From Lingula anatina (taxonomy: Eukaryota > Brachiopoda > Lingulata > Lingulida > Lingulidae), in NCBI RefSeq assembly GCF_001039355.2, contig NW_019775726.1, positions 1-64,000 of the forward strand: 64,000 nucleotides of DNA, written 5' to 3'. Shown here piece by piece: positions 1 through 14,005 of the stretch. Below the pieces are notes generated by a model, which was not told the DNA's origin, did no database searches, and saw only the letters and a list, made by a program, of their open reading frames with translations. Position 1 is the first letter of the stretch. Every line of letters starts with the position of its first letter. Both the position numbers and the translations under genes were made by a program.

Positions 1-131
1 CTTGTACAAACCAACAGTAAATTCGATAAGATAAAAATGTTTTGAATTCCATCAAATTATGCCTGAGATAAATTTGAATTTGGATTTAGAATACATATTG
101 CATCATACAAGTTATGAAGTTGTGTAATAGG

Positions 132-132
132 C

Positions 133-181
<49 letters not shown>

Positions 182-182
182 T
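132..182. repeat. (TAA)n microsatellite
   Basis: Uninterrupted run of about 17 TAA/ATA units. Confidence 0.95.
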
Positions 183-1252
183 ATTATTTTTATAAGTACT
201 TAAGAAAATATTTATCTACATTACAACAGTCAAACAAGCAGTTTAACTTTGAAAATATATACACATTTATACAATAGAAGATTTAAAGCATTAAAATAAC
301 CATCTGACATAACCTTCTCATGGAAATAAAACAAATTCAAGGATAAAGGAATTAAAAAAAGAAAGAAAATGCTTACAGACATCTTTCTTAGAACAAACTT
401 AATTCTACATCCTTGTAATCTGATCTGTAAGTAGCAACCATGATTTTATTGTTTCGCCACTTTCATATTTGTAATTGCCAAACTGTTAATGTATCTTCTG
501 ACAAAATACTGGCAATCTGGAAAAATTTAAACATTGTGAATAGATCCTTGCCAAGAAGAAAATTATTTAAGTGGTTACTCAAATTTTGTACTGAATTGAT
601 TCACTTCCCCCATACAACTGGTATTTGGACTCTTATACGATTGAACAACCACTACATCAGGACAGAAAGAAAGCTAAATTTCCATGTGAGAGCCTTACTA
701 AAATGAGATCCAGCTGTTGTAGATTCTTTCAGTGCTTGTTATAATGAGACTCAGAGTTGACAGCAAACAAAAAAGTGTACTTGCCATCAGTTATTGAAAT
801 TTTAACCTTGTTTTAAAAAAGCCATTGCTGTACCTGTCTCAATCATTAACAGTGACCAGGAAGCCACATCTCTGCCAAACCTAGAACACATGTATAACCT
901 TTTCTACGTTTTATCCTATTACAACTCTTCCTAGATCACGGAAGAATAGCACTTACATACATGCTATAATTAAGACTATTTATGGTGTTACCAACTTTTT
1001 TGTGATCAATATTTCACATAAGTGGAATAAAGTTCAAGTTACCTATACTTAAGCTTCATTTCAGTGTTTAACGAATTTTAAAGCTTTTAAAAGATGAGTG
1101 TGTGCGATGTTCCAATGCATGTGGGTGTCCTTTGGCAGATATCTCATAAAATCCCACTAAGTCTGACACAGTAATAAAGTCAGACACAAACACAAGGGGG
1201 GCTCTTATCTCTGTTGACACCTATTCAGTTACACATCTCCTGTAATGTGTGC

Positions 1253-1288
1253 ATGTGTGTGTGTGTGTGTGTGTGGGGGGGGGGGGGG
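1253..1288. repeat. (GT)n followed by a poly-G run
   Basis: A GT dinucleotide run passes directly into about 14 consecutive G. Length of the G run may be unreliable in an assembly. Confidence 0.9.
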
Positions 1289-3567
1289 CTCTCATGGAAC
1301 TTCTCTTAAAAGTTTGCAAAAGCACACCAATCATAAATTAAAAGAAGAAACAAACAAACAAACAAAAGGGGTTTGCAGATCAGCAGTATTATATTTCACA
1401 GGTGCTAGGACAAAATAAGAAATCAACACATTCTCAGTTAAAACTAAAAATTCAACCAAGAAACTAACACAATATAGGGAATCATTCAAGCCCAACTTAT
1501 AAAAACACAAAACTTCAACCACCATAAGTATGTGCCTCGGACTGTGGCAAATTGTAACACTCATCTTCTACTTTCTTCACATTGTACCTGGTACTGCTTA
1601 TACATGTGTCAAACCAATATGACTACCTGGTACTTAAAAACCTGTAGAATACATCATTAAGATACTTTGTTATGTAGCTAACAACCAGGTGCAATGACAT
1701 AGCTTTAGGATATTTCTATAAAAATACTGCAGTGGTGAAAAGTTTTCCCTTTCCTACTTTCACCTCACCCTCAGCATAAATTCTGACACACACATTGCAT
1801 AATGTGATTAAATAAAGAAGTAAAAAAAACAGCAGTAGAAATATGTGCTGCATTATGGCATGTCTTCAGGTTTCCACATAATGTCTCTCAACAGAACTCT
1901 GGATACATTAAAAAATAAATAAGTAAACTAAATAAAACACAGCTGTTATTGGAAATTATTCCCTTCAAGGTCAAAATAAAAGATATTTAAGTGCAATTGA
2001 AATTCCTACAATTGCTGAAATCAAAATTTTAACTGCTTCAATTTTCAACTAGAATCTCAGGAGAAAAATCTTGTGCTGAGACTGCAACAAATCTGTCATT
2101 TTTGTATCCTAATAGCATTTAACGCGGCCTAAAGGAGCTAATTGTACTTGAAAATGAGTCCTTTCTTTCAGCCATGTCTGTCTCCAGGGCTCAGCAGGTA
2201 TGTAGTGTCATGAAAGGCTCAATGGAGAGGGGGACAATGCTGTAGACAGGTAGCTTCATCTGTGGGATTAATTTACAGAGTTCACTGGAAGAAACAGTAT
2301 GACTGGGTCCAGTTGGTTCACTTGCAAATTTACGAAGTCACTTGTGTTGCAAAGCACTATACCCTCTCATACCTCATTCACACTATCATCTTTATCAGAG
2401 GATTTTTCAAATTTGAAATTTCAGATGAAAAATTTGATTCATTTCCCTGTGCACACACAGCAAAGCAAAACTGAATCCCACGCTGAAAATCCAGGTTCCA
2501 CTTCCTGATTGAACAGTCCCATCTGCACTGCATGGGACAACAGTGCACACAAAAATATGGTTCCATTTACTGCCCTACTTGTACTGCTTTTTGGCCATCT
2601 GTTTTTATTTGAAACATGAAATACAACTCAAAAGACATTTAAGCAATCTCGGCACTCATACTTAAAGAGCAAAAGATTGCAAAAGTAGTTTGTTTCCCTG
2701 CTCATTTGTGTGCAAATGCACAGTAAGACCTTGACCTACTGATAGTTGTGGTGAGTTATTCCAATTACTGTCAGAAATCCAACCAACTTGCAGTATTTTG
2801 AGAAAACAGTTAACAGAAATTTTCATGCATTCACACATCCACATTTATATCAGAATCCTGACCTAATTAATATTTATCCGAATAAATGCCTGTTGCGTGA
2901 ACAGGGTATCACTCTCCCGTATCTCTTTCTATCATTCATTGTTATTTTGCCTGGTTCCATGAGCTGACACAACATGGTGTTTCACATGATGTTATCATAT
3001 CAGATCATGTTCAACTAAGTCATCAACCAGATACACTTCAGCTAGTTTCTCTTTCTAAAAATCACAACCAGCATGCATTTAAATATGCATCAAATTGTCC
3101 TCTATAAATGGCCTTCAAAAAGTTTTAACATGCCCTCCAAACACTTTAGTTGCTCTATCAACAGGTCCAGTATGATTTTATACATTACACTGCCTTTGTC
3201 ACAGTTAAAATATAGTAGGCCGTGTTCAAATAAACTTTTAAAAAATTAATTTCAAATCTAAACTAACTAAGTCTAACAAAAAAGTTTGGCTTCAAATCCA
3301 GGAAGTAGGTATTTTGGTTGTAACCTTCCACCAGAGATTTCCTTGTATTGATGCCAAAGCTGAACAGTTGGCAAAACAAGTGTCAGGAAGAAAGAAAATG
3401 ATGGAAGGGGGAGGGGCAATCAAATGGATGCTTCCTGAAGTTTAATTATTTTTTTAATTGACTAAACACAGACTTCCATGCCTAGTGCCAAGAGTTATAT
3501 GACAGATTTCACATCTGCAGAATTCTATTCTATATATTACTAGTATATATGCATTGCATTACCTTAA

Positions 3568-3569
<2 letters not shown>

Positions 3570-3603
<34 letters not shown>
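3570..3603. repeat. (TG)n microsatellite
   Basis: About 17 uninterrupted TG units followed by an alternating purine-pyrimidine tail (tgcacgcatgcacg), a typical Z-DNA-prone tract. Confidence 0.93.
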
Positions 3604-3605
<2 letters not shown>

Positions 3606-6600
3606 ACGCATGCACGTTTGATATGTACTTGTATGAGCAAGCACTGCATTCCCTTCACGAATTCCAATATGCCCCAATATAAAATGTATTACTATGTGAA
3701 TTATTTTCTACATCAGATCCATTAAGTTCAACATGACCTCACACCAACTTTCTCAGACCTACTATAAGCATGTCACTGTCTAGCTCTGAAGGAAATCCAA
3801 GACCTTATTATCACTGTCTTTTATATACCTGTTTGCCAAATAGAACATGACCTGGGAGATAGCAGCTACTCTATTCAGGGTGAACATGTTTCAAAACCAG
3901 ACCTTTCATGTTCTGTTGTCAAAGGCAAAGTTCCCTAAAGTTTAAAAGGCATAATAAAAGTGAAAATTCCAATACTGGGAAGGCTTTATTTTTAAGTCTA
4001 AAACTTACCAAACAGACACTTTCATAACTATACACGCGTAGAAATGGGGAAAAAAGAAATATATTAAAAGTCGACATGCCACACTCGGTCAACATAAAAA
4101 ATTTGTATTATCTGTTCAACCATCTCTCTACCAAACATGATAACAACTGAGTAGACAAAGTTTACATAACATCAGGTGACGAATGCTAGTTCTCAAAGAT
4201 ATTGCATTAATACCAATATAATCATGTAACATTCCTTACAAACCAAATTCTACAGAAATCTCTTCAATGCACTGGACCTGAGCTAAAATATATCAAAAGC
4301 ATATTACATCTGGTGCTTTCGTTTAGTAATTAACTTAGTAATTAACTTAAATTGGTGGAGTTTATTAGGACACCTGCTGCTTCCTTCCAAAGCCACAAAA
4401 TGAGATTTTTTCTCCATAATAAGCTATATATCAACAAAACTGTGTGTGTGCCGATGCATGCATTTGCACTGTATAGTATACTCTGTTCTACTCATTACCT
4501 ATATATCAGTTCCACTTCAGTAGCCTGGCTCTTCTTCTTCATTACATGCATATATATATAGAAATCACCTGTTAGTTATAAAACCTTTTCATAACATCGC
4601 ATCTTGGTAACTGTCCCACTTCAGTGGTTGAAATTCTCAGCAGATATATCCTGATCAAGTTCCCAGAACTGTTAACTAGGTTGCATGTAAATACAGCAAC
4701 ACAGATCCGTGGGACCTAGTTGACAGACATGACTTTACCAGTACCCTCACAATGGTTTGATGACGAAGGCTATACAAAAATAAGTTCCTCTATCTAGATA
4801 AGCATACCATCAGATCAGATGACATATTTCATCAGTGTACAGCGGCAATGTCATTTAAATAAGTGCTCTACTCAATCACTGCTGTACGTCCCACTGAATG
4901 ACGTAGGTCCGTGACACTTCACTGTGTCTTCAAACACTGCTGATATTTGCAAGTGGATGTGTGATAACAAGTTCAGTTTCCCTTGGGTCTCCCTTTCCTT
5001 TTGTAAGTGTCTATACCATCCCACACAAATGCTTTATCACTGCCTACACTGCACATGCAATCATTTTGTTAAACCATCATCATTCCAATTTAACCATTAT
5101 TCAAAATTATCAAGCAATCTGCATTGAATCCCACATTACTGTACTTTATACTAGTGGAGCCCACTTTACCTTATTACAGTAGACTATCACAGATTAGCGT
5201 CCTTCTGCCAGTATCCAGTGGGCCCCGTATCCAGAAATTATCCTCACTGCTTCAGCTTACATAGCATTACACGGCACCTTCATTGTCCACCTCTGCCATC
5301 TCCAACCACATCATAACACTAGGTTAAGACATCAAAGCACACTCCTTCCCTTAATGCAAGTTATTCGAACACTCACTGGGTAATTCACCCAGGCCAGAGG
5401 AGTTTTATGGTCTTGTCAACTCCATGTATGTAGGTCAGGTGTGACATGCAGGTATGGGCCTATTAATCACCTTGCACATATAATACACCTGATATCATCA
5501 AAGCAACTCTCAGGTTGGGTTCACACGCTCACAGGTAAGAAGGGCTCTGAAACCTTCTTATTCCTAAGTGTGAACACACCAGATAAAAAGCCACCATAGA
5601 TATTTTAAGCCTAAAATACAAAAGATAAAGGGGTCTGAAGAACTATTTCTGGAGTGTGTTCCCACAGGATAAAACAACTCCAGACAACCCTGTTTCCTAG
5701 CTGTGTTTATACACAGATACAATTTATTTGTCTCAAGAACATCTAGTCATTAACCAAACACAAAAACAGAAGGGCTAAACAGTGCCACATTATTTTCAAG
5801 GTTACTGTTCAATGTCAACACAGTGCTGCTGCTTAACATTTAGGCCATTCACACTGGCAATTTTGACCACTGTTAAGGCCTGATCATGGTCCCATCTGGT
5901 TAACTTTTCTAATGTGAACACAGTCCAAAGAAACGCAGATCTGGACTAGTTTCTATCAGAGTTAACTCAAAATTGCCATCAAGACTGACCAGATTTTTAC
6001 ATTTGGAATGTATGGACACAAGTAGACAATTTACCATGTCTTGTGGATTATTCACATTACTGTCACGTGATTTGTGTTTTTTTTAGGTAAATTTTTCTTT
6101 TTTTAAATTGCTACTTAGACTCCAGCCATATTGTTATATCATCACTTTCTACTGAGATCTATGATGCACATGCTAAACAGAAAATAAGACTGATGAGAGG
6201 CAACAGAGCTAAATTCAATAAAAGAATGAAGCATGTGTAGCTAATAATATCTAATGTCTGTCCATAAAAAATCTTCTATAAAAAAAATCACCTGTGATGT
6301 AAATTAACCCTCCCAGATAAGAAATGAAAATGTACCCCTTAGAGTTACACATTCTGAGTCACTTTGAAAACTTATCAGACATAAGGACTAGGGATATGGA
6401 ATTTTTCATGGAACAGAGATCAAAATTGTCAGGCATGTCCAACAGTCTGGTGATTCCATAAAGCCTGTGAACTGGCTTGGGTTGGTTCTCTGTGGTAAAG
6501 TTGATCAATTCTGAGACGACTTGTACTAAGGAAGAGATGTTGCAACTGTACTGAAAACTCACAACCCAGCAATTTTGAAAATAAGCCATTATCAAGAGGA

Positions 6601-6859
6601 ACTGGTCACAACACAGCAACAATCCTGATAAAAGTTTACTAGTAACAATATTAAGCTCCAAACAATATGTGCATAATATATGTGTAAGCCATGTTTTCAG
6701 CTCATACCAGCTACCAGTACTAGACTTTTCCCGTACAGTAAAAAAACATATCGTTAGCAGGAACATACAATAAAGCTACACAGTACTTAAAGTTAACAGA
6801 ATACTCACAATATCTATATCAAGCTTATCAAAGACAATCACCCACCACAACAGTCTATG

Positions 6860-7060
6860 GCGCATCTTCAGACGCAACCTAGTGCGACTTAGACTGCATT
6901 CAGAATTAATGCACACTAGTTAGTGCGCACCAAGACCACGGGGACTCTCGCTGAATGCAATCAGATTAGCAGGCTAACACACATCTCCTTCCATTGGGTA
7001 GAATACAGAAAAGCCAGTGATTACACCAGTAGAAAGTAGTGTTAGTGCACTAGCTAGGTT
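6860..7060. mobile_element. Small TIR/MITE-like element, family A, copy 1
   Basis: Shares two blocks with 11383-11615. One is the motif ctcgctgaatgcaatcag at about 6946. The other is a block around 'aatacagaaaagc..gtgatta' at about 7001-7025. The ends are rich in 'agtgcac/gtgcact' half-palindromes. No coding capacity. Called a non-autonomous element from the repetition and inverted termini; the precise ends are uncertain. Confidence 0.5.
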
Positions 7061-10000
7061 GACCAAACTCATGCTGAATGGCTCCTTTGACACTTGTCAA
7101 TCACATAATTCTAAATGACAAGACATTAAGCCAAGGAATTGTTAGGGCACTGTGGGGTACACTCAATTATTTCTTTGTTAACTTCTAATATTATAACACA
7201 TGTTGCCAGCCATTTAATAAAAAGGAATCACTGGGTGCTTTCTTTTTTTCCCCCAATGTGAATGTTGAAGAAAAAATAATTGAATTAAGTTTATACCAGG
7301 AAGTAATTATTTTGTAATCTTAGCAGCCTATTTCACCTCATCAGATTTAATATTGAAGCTTACATTTTCATTTATAGAGAATGCATTTCTGTCAATACAA
7401 AATACTATTGTGTGGCAAAGTACAGTACCATAGTATCTCATATTCTGAGCAGAATCTATTGTTTTATGGCAAGATTTATCACTAGTAAATACCTTCATAC
7501 AAAGGAGACTTTGGGAGCTTTCAGAATAAAGTTCTTGTACTAGCAGGATCTATCTATCTATGCAGGGATTCTTGCTATGCATTAAAATGTATCTGACAAT
7601 TATTTGTTTATAATCAAAAGGTAATGAATACCTTAATATTTTCAACAACAGGTGTCAGCACAAAGGTCATGACACATTCTTTCAACAGGGGGCAGCATGT
7701 GTTATAAAACATTGCCAACAACAGGTGGCGACATTAGGTCCTTAGTTTTCCAGATCAGGTGGCAAGATATGTCAGAGCACTCATATAATGGCAGTTTTCA
7801 GGGTTCTGTTCTGATGGTCACAGTACTACAGTATAAGGATTTATAGTTCTATGATCAAGTCATACATTTATATGCAAAAAATAGCCAAAAACAAATGATT
7901 ATTTTAAGGTGCTGTATAGTACCAATTTCTATTAAGTGACTTATATTGTCTTGTTGCAATTCATGCAATTCAAACACATCTGTTTTCTGCCTGCAACTTA
8001 TTTATAAATAGACTGCTGGTAAATTATTCTCCTCCTGAATAAAGCGCTTAAAATACTTATTAAGTTATCAATGAATGAACAATAATGCATGTACACTCCT
8101 ACTGTGTTGAAACATTTCAAACTACTGGAGAAAATGTCTACATGACAAAAACAATAGAAACAAATGGTCAAAATGCCTCCTATTCAGTGATTAAAAAAAC
8201 AATGAAAATCTTTGATTTCAATTTTCTAAAACTATTCAAATCTCATTAGAATTGGACTAGATTTTCTAAAAAAAAAAACATTCAAATCTTATTAGAATTG
8301 GACTAGGTGAAAATTAATGGTCTTGTATCTGACATATAAAAAACTTATTATACATAGCTTTTGCATTCAGTAAACAATGGTTATCTTCATCTATGTGTAC
8401 GTGGCTTCTAGCCCATCTACTGCAAAAAAGACGTACCCAATGTAAAAAAAACCCTGCGGCTTATTTGCCAAACCACCTTCTGAGGTAAGTAATGGCTGGT
8501 ATATAGATGTTAGATAAGATCACACAAAATTCTACCTGCTTGGGTACTATCCCTGTCTGATGCTGCTGTCATATATGATTTATATGTCTGATGAGAAGAT
8601 CAGGAGATATTATGTGCATCAACTGATTCGTATAATTTTTGATAATGTTTATCGATTTATAATTTTAGATAAACTAGTACTCATATATATCTTTAAAACA
8701 ACTGCAAGAATGCTCATTTTTGTATTATTTCCTTTGTATTACTATTTTGTTAAGGTCAAAGACTATATCATATATGGAAAGCAGTTTGTTCATACTTCAG
8801 TCAGTTGCTTGTCAGTATTAATAAACAGTATCTGAACTTTCCATCTTACCTGATTCTTCAGCAGGCATCGAGTTTGTATATCAAATACATACATGTGACA
8901 AAATTATACGGGAACAAATTATAAGGGAACAAAAGTTGAATATAATGCAGACTAGTGTTGAATTGGGATTAAGATTAAACATTCAACAATCAGATGAAAT
9001 AATTGTAGTTGATAACATACTCCTGGCAAGTGTCTGGCATTTGATTTCATGGCCTGGAACAGTATGAACTGATACGACCCTGTTTATCTTTACATGATCA
9101 TGCCTGATATGTTTCTTTTTTATCACCTATGTTACATATTTTTAAAATTGTGAAGTTATCAGTCAAAACATTGTGATAAATTCATGGAAACTTCACAACC
9201 TTAAGAAACAATATCCAGCATCTGTCTAGATATTCTTCCAATTTGGATTTCTTATCAATGTACTCCAGATGTCCCATAANATCTTAGCAGTGCATTAAGA
9301 CAGACACAAGTTTTGTATAATCTGTGCATGTCATTTATGTATCAATATAGAAAGGACAGAAGTACCACTATTAGCTACTCAGACAGACATTAGTCTTCTT
9401 GGTGCACTGCCATGCTTTATATGTTCATTACACCACTCAGAATACATACACTTATCTATACAATGTTGCATATACTCTTTCCTGCTCTCTAGCTTATATC
9501 AAAAGAGTAAATGAAATTTCACATAGAGTTCCAATATAAGTTGATCTCTAAATTCGAAGTAGAAGGCATCCTTCCACAAACAAGTAATGCCCTGAAAAAC
9601 CAGTTCCCCCAGGCTTCCCTTTCATCTCCTTACCTAAGGACACTAACAGACACCAGCACAAAGTTTCCTGAGCTGACACTGACACTTCAGGTTAAAAGTA
9701 TCCAACATCCACATCTCAAACATCCTACAGTTCAAAGAGCAAGATTACATCATCACAACAGATCAGCCTGTGCCCATGCCAGTATCAACACACAGGTCAA
9801 GCCCTGAATCCAGTGGCGCACAGTTCTAATATTTCAAAGGAGCATGCGAATAGAATAAAGTTCTCTTACTTTATGATGCTGACCTCAACAAGTCTCAAAA
9901 ATCTGTTGACGCTGTCTTTATTTGTACTTAAAACAGAGGGCACCATGTCAGCATATCAAAGAAAAGTTATGATATGTACTGTCTTTTTTTGGTTGTTTGT

Positions 10001-11047
10001 ATGAAATTGTGATAAAGACATTAATATCACATCTAGTGAATGGACTAGATAATGTATTATGTGCAGCCTGCAGGCATGCTTTACATGTTATCTTAGCATC
10101 AGCTCTTAATTTATGCCAAGTTTAGGAGATTAACTAAGCATACAATATATTTCACAATATTGGGAAAACCTCCTTGTGGATAATTGTACATTTTAAACAA
10201 ATAAATAGAATTGTTTAGCTGCCAATATTGACAACTATGACAGTAGAATGCTTTAACTTTACGTGTGTGTGTGTGTGTGCATGTGCAAGCACCGTGTGTG
10301 CGTACACATATATACATGCACATCATTTCACTATGGTTAACAATGTGCAGACACAGGAAGAACTTTCATGTGGATATTTTATTATACAGGAATGGCATAT
10401 TCCAATGTTTAAAACTTTATTTTCATATTCAGAGAATGATTGTATATATATATCTATCTATTAAAAACAGCTACAACAAAACATTTGAGAAACTTTACAA
10501 CTGGAAAATGAAAACAAATTCATGAGCAGAAAAATTGAAAGTGAAACTGAATGGAATAAATATAAGGCTACAAATCCAGGAAGTGTGAGTAAAAATTCCC
10601 GAAGTACTTTTTGTTTCTTTAGTTTCACTTTTTAAAGTTCCAAACCAACTTCTGTTTTTAAACCACTTTTCTCTTGCCATCAAAAAGTTACTATGGAGGC
10701 TATTGCTGTTTTTTTTTTTTATATTAATGTTGGCATTTTCATTTATTTAGATCCACTTTAACAGGAGACAAACCTCACTTGACAAACACTCCCATGACAA
10801 CATGAGATTGAGTACAGAAATAATGACAACACGGAACTCAAGCATGAAGGCTACCAACCACAGTCTCTTTCCTAAACTAACACATAACTAATGATGCATG
10901 CAATATCCATGACGCCTCCACACTGTGACCAGACCACTGGAATTCACTGGAGATTTCTGGAGCTGGCAACTGGTACTCTATATCCTGTTGTCATCAACCA
11001 TATGTGAACATTTCCTTCTCCAGTTTAATCACAACATTTAGATACTA
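7061..11047. other. Non-coding stretch, no gene seen
   Basis: No credible exon on either strand. It contains the imperfect tandem repeat at 8221-8308, a single ambiguous base (N) at 9279 and a short GT run at 10262-10279. A weak plus-strand open segment after a possible acceptor near 9684 was considered and rejected. Confidence 0.55.
8221..8308. repeat. Two-copy tandem repeat of about 50 bp
   Basis: The segment from 'attttctaaa' to 'attggactag' occurs twice back to back with an A-run expansion in the second unit. Confidence 0.85.
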
Positions 11048-11307
11048 AGGCTTCATTCACATGCTATGTTTATTTTCTAAATTCTATTTTCTATTAGCGG
11101 TATGTCTTATGATCACGGTCTGTGCCCTGAATATACCGCGGCGTAATTACTGGCAGCGCGTGCCAGTTACTATAAGTTACTATAAGTAACTGGCTCGCGC
11201 TGCCAGTAATTACGCGGCGGGATATTCAGGGCACAGACCGTGATCATAAGATAGCGCGAATAGAAAATAGATTTTTAGAAAATAGACATTGCATGTGAAC
11301 GAAGCCT
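11048..11307. mobile_element. Foldback element (about 260-bp near-perfect palindrome)
   Basis: The left half, from aggcttc at 11048, is the near-perfect reverse complement of the right half, ending gaagcct at 11307. Matching blocks include 'tatgatcacggtctgtgccc' against its complement, and 'gtaattactggcagcgcg' against 'cgcgctgccagtaattac'. The centre, around 11178, is a short tandem of 'ttactataag'. It is GC-richer than its surroundings and has no coding potential. Best explained as a foldback or MITE-type element. Confidence 0.85.
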
Positions 11308-11382
11308 AAGTGACTGTAATGTAATGAGTTTAGGTTTAAACCAAGTAATATGCTCTAAATTGTTTTATTGCAACCTTGGGCC

Positions 11383-11615
11383 CCATTCTCATAGATACAC
11401 TAGTCTACACGAATTGACCAAATGCTACGGGGGATTCTCGCTGAGTGCAATCAGCTTAAGATGCCTCCTCCTGGCATCAAGTACAATACAGAAAAGCTGG
11501 TGATTATATGATTATGTGGAAACAAAAGGAGGCTAACATTCGGTCTAGATGATTGCACTATGCAAGAGTCCCTGCAGAGTTAGACTGATGGCACATGTAT
11601 AGAAATGGGGTCTTA
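11383..11615. mobile_element. Small TIR element, family A, copy 2
   Basis: Termini are inverted: ccccattctcataga at about 11391 and tctatttc-type complement ending in atggggt at about 11611. Internally it carries ctcgctgagtgcaatcag and an 'aatacagaaaagc' block shared with 6860-7060. Non-coding. Confidence 0.6.
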
Positions 11616-13526
11616 GACAACTTCCAAAAATTTGCATGCCACGGGCAGCATTAGGATATGTTGTCATCCAATAGGGCCGTTCAGTATGATTTACAGGAAA
11701 ACATCTGGAGACAACTCAATTCTTCACTTTTTAGACTTGAAAACGACCTTGAGACAGTGAGTACACCATAGTCAAAATGTCAAATTAATAAATCAACAAC
11801 AAACCTACCCAAAATACTTAGGTTTAATGTGACAGAGGTAAGACTCACAGTCAGTGCTTTAATTTACTTGCCAACCATAATAAAATACTTCCTTGCAAGA
11901 TACACCATAGTCATATGTTGAAGGCTTGCTTGGCATTTAAAAAATGTGCTCATATTAAAGAAAGGCAAGCACTTGCCCCTTCCCTAACAGCATATGTTGT
12001 CCCAAGTATCTGCAAACACTAAGCAGCATTAGTACACTATATGCAGTTTGCATTTTTTTTTGCCTTTCCAGTAGATTTTGAAACTTCCAACTACTTCCAC
12101 TTATACACGGCAGTGGTTCCCCATCACTGTCTTGTCTTTGCAATCTCATATTCATGAGTTTTAGAAAATCAAACTGCCATTCATCTAGAAAAAATCTACA
12201 AACCTTCCAGCAAAAAAATCTCCATATAAACATCAACATCACTGTATTGCATCTTCTTTGTGTACAAGTTTAAACCAAAGTGACATCCCTTTTAATCTAA
12301 TAGTTTGTGCTTTTCCATACCTGTATTATATTAGTAAACTCCCATGCTGAGGTGAATAGAACTTATCTAATAATAATAATATAGCTTACCCTACCTGTCC
12401 TGATACAGTGCACAAAACCATCCTAAGTAAAACTCAGTCATGCTCCTGGAAAGGAATCCAACATCATTGTGAACACTGCATCTCCACTGTACCTATACAC
12501 ATTCCTTGTAAACAAGCTGTCAGCCTTGATCAAAAAGAAAACAGTTGGCTCCAAGTTTTAATCCAATTTCCTCAACAGTCACATGGGAAAAACTGTATTC
12601 AAATTGAAGATAGATGACATGTGCAGGATTGTAGGACATACTACTGTCCAGGCCCATTTACACTAAAAGATAAGCAACTACTGAGACTCGACTCTGATAG
12701 ATAAACATCAAATTCTCCTTTAGTTTACAAGCATTACAACTTGTCAGTGTTTTTCTTTTAGAATAAAATAAACTGGCTAAAATCCCCAACTGATATTTAT
12801 CATACTTTATCAAGAAAACATGTTTACATACTCTATCAATGTTATGACATTCTAACACTTTTACAGAATGAGTATTTCTAAGAACATTTTCATTATTTCT
12901 GTTACATTAAACTAACATCTTTCAGAAGCCTACCACTGCACATAGCCATATTATCAGCTTACTGTAGTATACAGTCTTCCAATACTCAAACTTGCCAATC
13001 GGCAGGAGAAATGAACACCTTTCTAATCAAGTTGACAAAGAAAAGCTATTTAGTGGTGCGATTTGGGATGTGGGAGCTGAAAGTGAACTAATTAAGTCCA
13101 AGGGAGCATCCACAATGGCTATTACCAACCTAGCTAATGCCACTTAATCCACAGGGACTAAGCTGAATGCAATAAGATTAACGGACTACTCTCTGACCAC
13201 TACTCTCTAACTTCAATTAATAAACAGGTATGCGTTCTTTGCCAGACATTCCCTTTGAGGTTGTCAGTGGTGGCAATTTCACACCAACACCCATAATTTG
13301 GTGGTAAATTTGCTTAGATTTTGTTTAGGACCTTCGTTTTGTTCTGGATGTAGGCCACTCTTGTCACTGCTGCACTCCGTATGCATTATGTCTTTGAAAC
13401 ATTTAATGATGTTTTATAATAAGGTGGTACTTAGGTCTTCATTGAAATACAGCATGTACTACAAAGTAGTATTATTCAACTGGGACACATCATGAAGGTA
13501 CATCTAATCACTTAATAAGAATTTTG
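11616..13526. other. Non-coding stretch, no gene seen
   Basis: No credible exon. A degenerate family A relative lies at about 13085-13200 (block 'gctgaatgcaataagatta'). Confidence 0.5.
13085..13200. mobile_element. Degenerate family A element fragment
   Basis: Contains gggactaagctgaatgcaat followed by aagattaacgg, matching the internal block of the copies at 6860-7060 and 11383-11615. Ends are not resolved. Confidence 0.4.
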
Positions 13527-14005
13527 TAAGGCCCAATTCAGAATGAAAGATCTGAGTACTAACAGGTCCAAGGCTCAAATATGGTGGGCCCTACATGAAA
13601 GGAAGATAATTTAATCACTTAATCTCCGCCCCTCACATGCCTCCCCACGCGTCGTCCCTGCAGGGGCACGGTCATTAAATATCGGCTCTATTCGATCAGA
13701 GGCATAGAGACCATTACAGGATCAAACAGTCTTCCTTTCATGTAGGGTCTGCCATAATTGAGCTTTGGACCAGTTAGAGAGCATTCACATCAAGAAGAGA
13801 AGAGGTCTAGCAAGGCGGAGACCTAAATATAGCGGACCTACATGAAAGGAAGACCGCGTAATGTCATTGTGAGACCATTAAAGGATTACTTGGTCTTCCT
13901 TTCATGTAGGTCCGCCATATTTAGGTCTTGGCCTTGCTAGACCTCGGCTCTTCTCAATGTGAATGCTCTCTTAGTACTAGGATCTTTCATTCTGAATGGG
14001 GCCTA
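13527..14005. mobile_element. Nested foldback element (inverted repeat inside inverted repeat)
   Basis: The outer termini are inverted: 'ttcagaatgaaagatc' at about 13538 and gatctttcattctgaa at 13981. Inside, a second palindrome spans 13777-13970, from gagagcattcacat to atgtgaatgctctc. Its arms include the segment ggacctacatgaaaggaaga and its complement. A third, similar pair (ccctacatgaaaggaag and cttcctttcatgtaggg) lies at 13590-13750. No coding capacity. The structure suggests one foldback family member inserted in, or duplicated within, another. Confidence 0.8.

Larger units (their letters stand above)
1..6840. other. Non-coding stretch, no gene seen
   Basis: Long AT-rich sequence with no open frame that looks protein-like on either strand. 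The open frames present (for example minus 6359-6766 and 1331-1564) have no recognisable domain and random-looking composition. Simple repeats are listed separately. It may lie inside the long first intron of the minus-strand GAB-like gene whose first exon is at 23106-23186. That is inference from orientation only; no second exon was recognised. Confidence 0.6.

Noticed and set aside
6359-6766. Longest minus-strand open frame of the left 20 kb (135 codons)
   Set aside because: Composition is rich in Leu, Ser and Cys as in random AT-rich DNA. It has no domain, no plausible splice context and no neighbour of similar type.
9684-9818. Plus-strand open segment after a possible acceptor (cacttcag), ending SSPESSGAQF-stop
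   Set aside because: About 40 codons only, with no upstream plus-strand gene to splice from. Open frames of this length are expected by chance.
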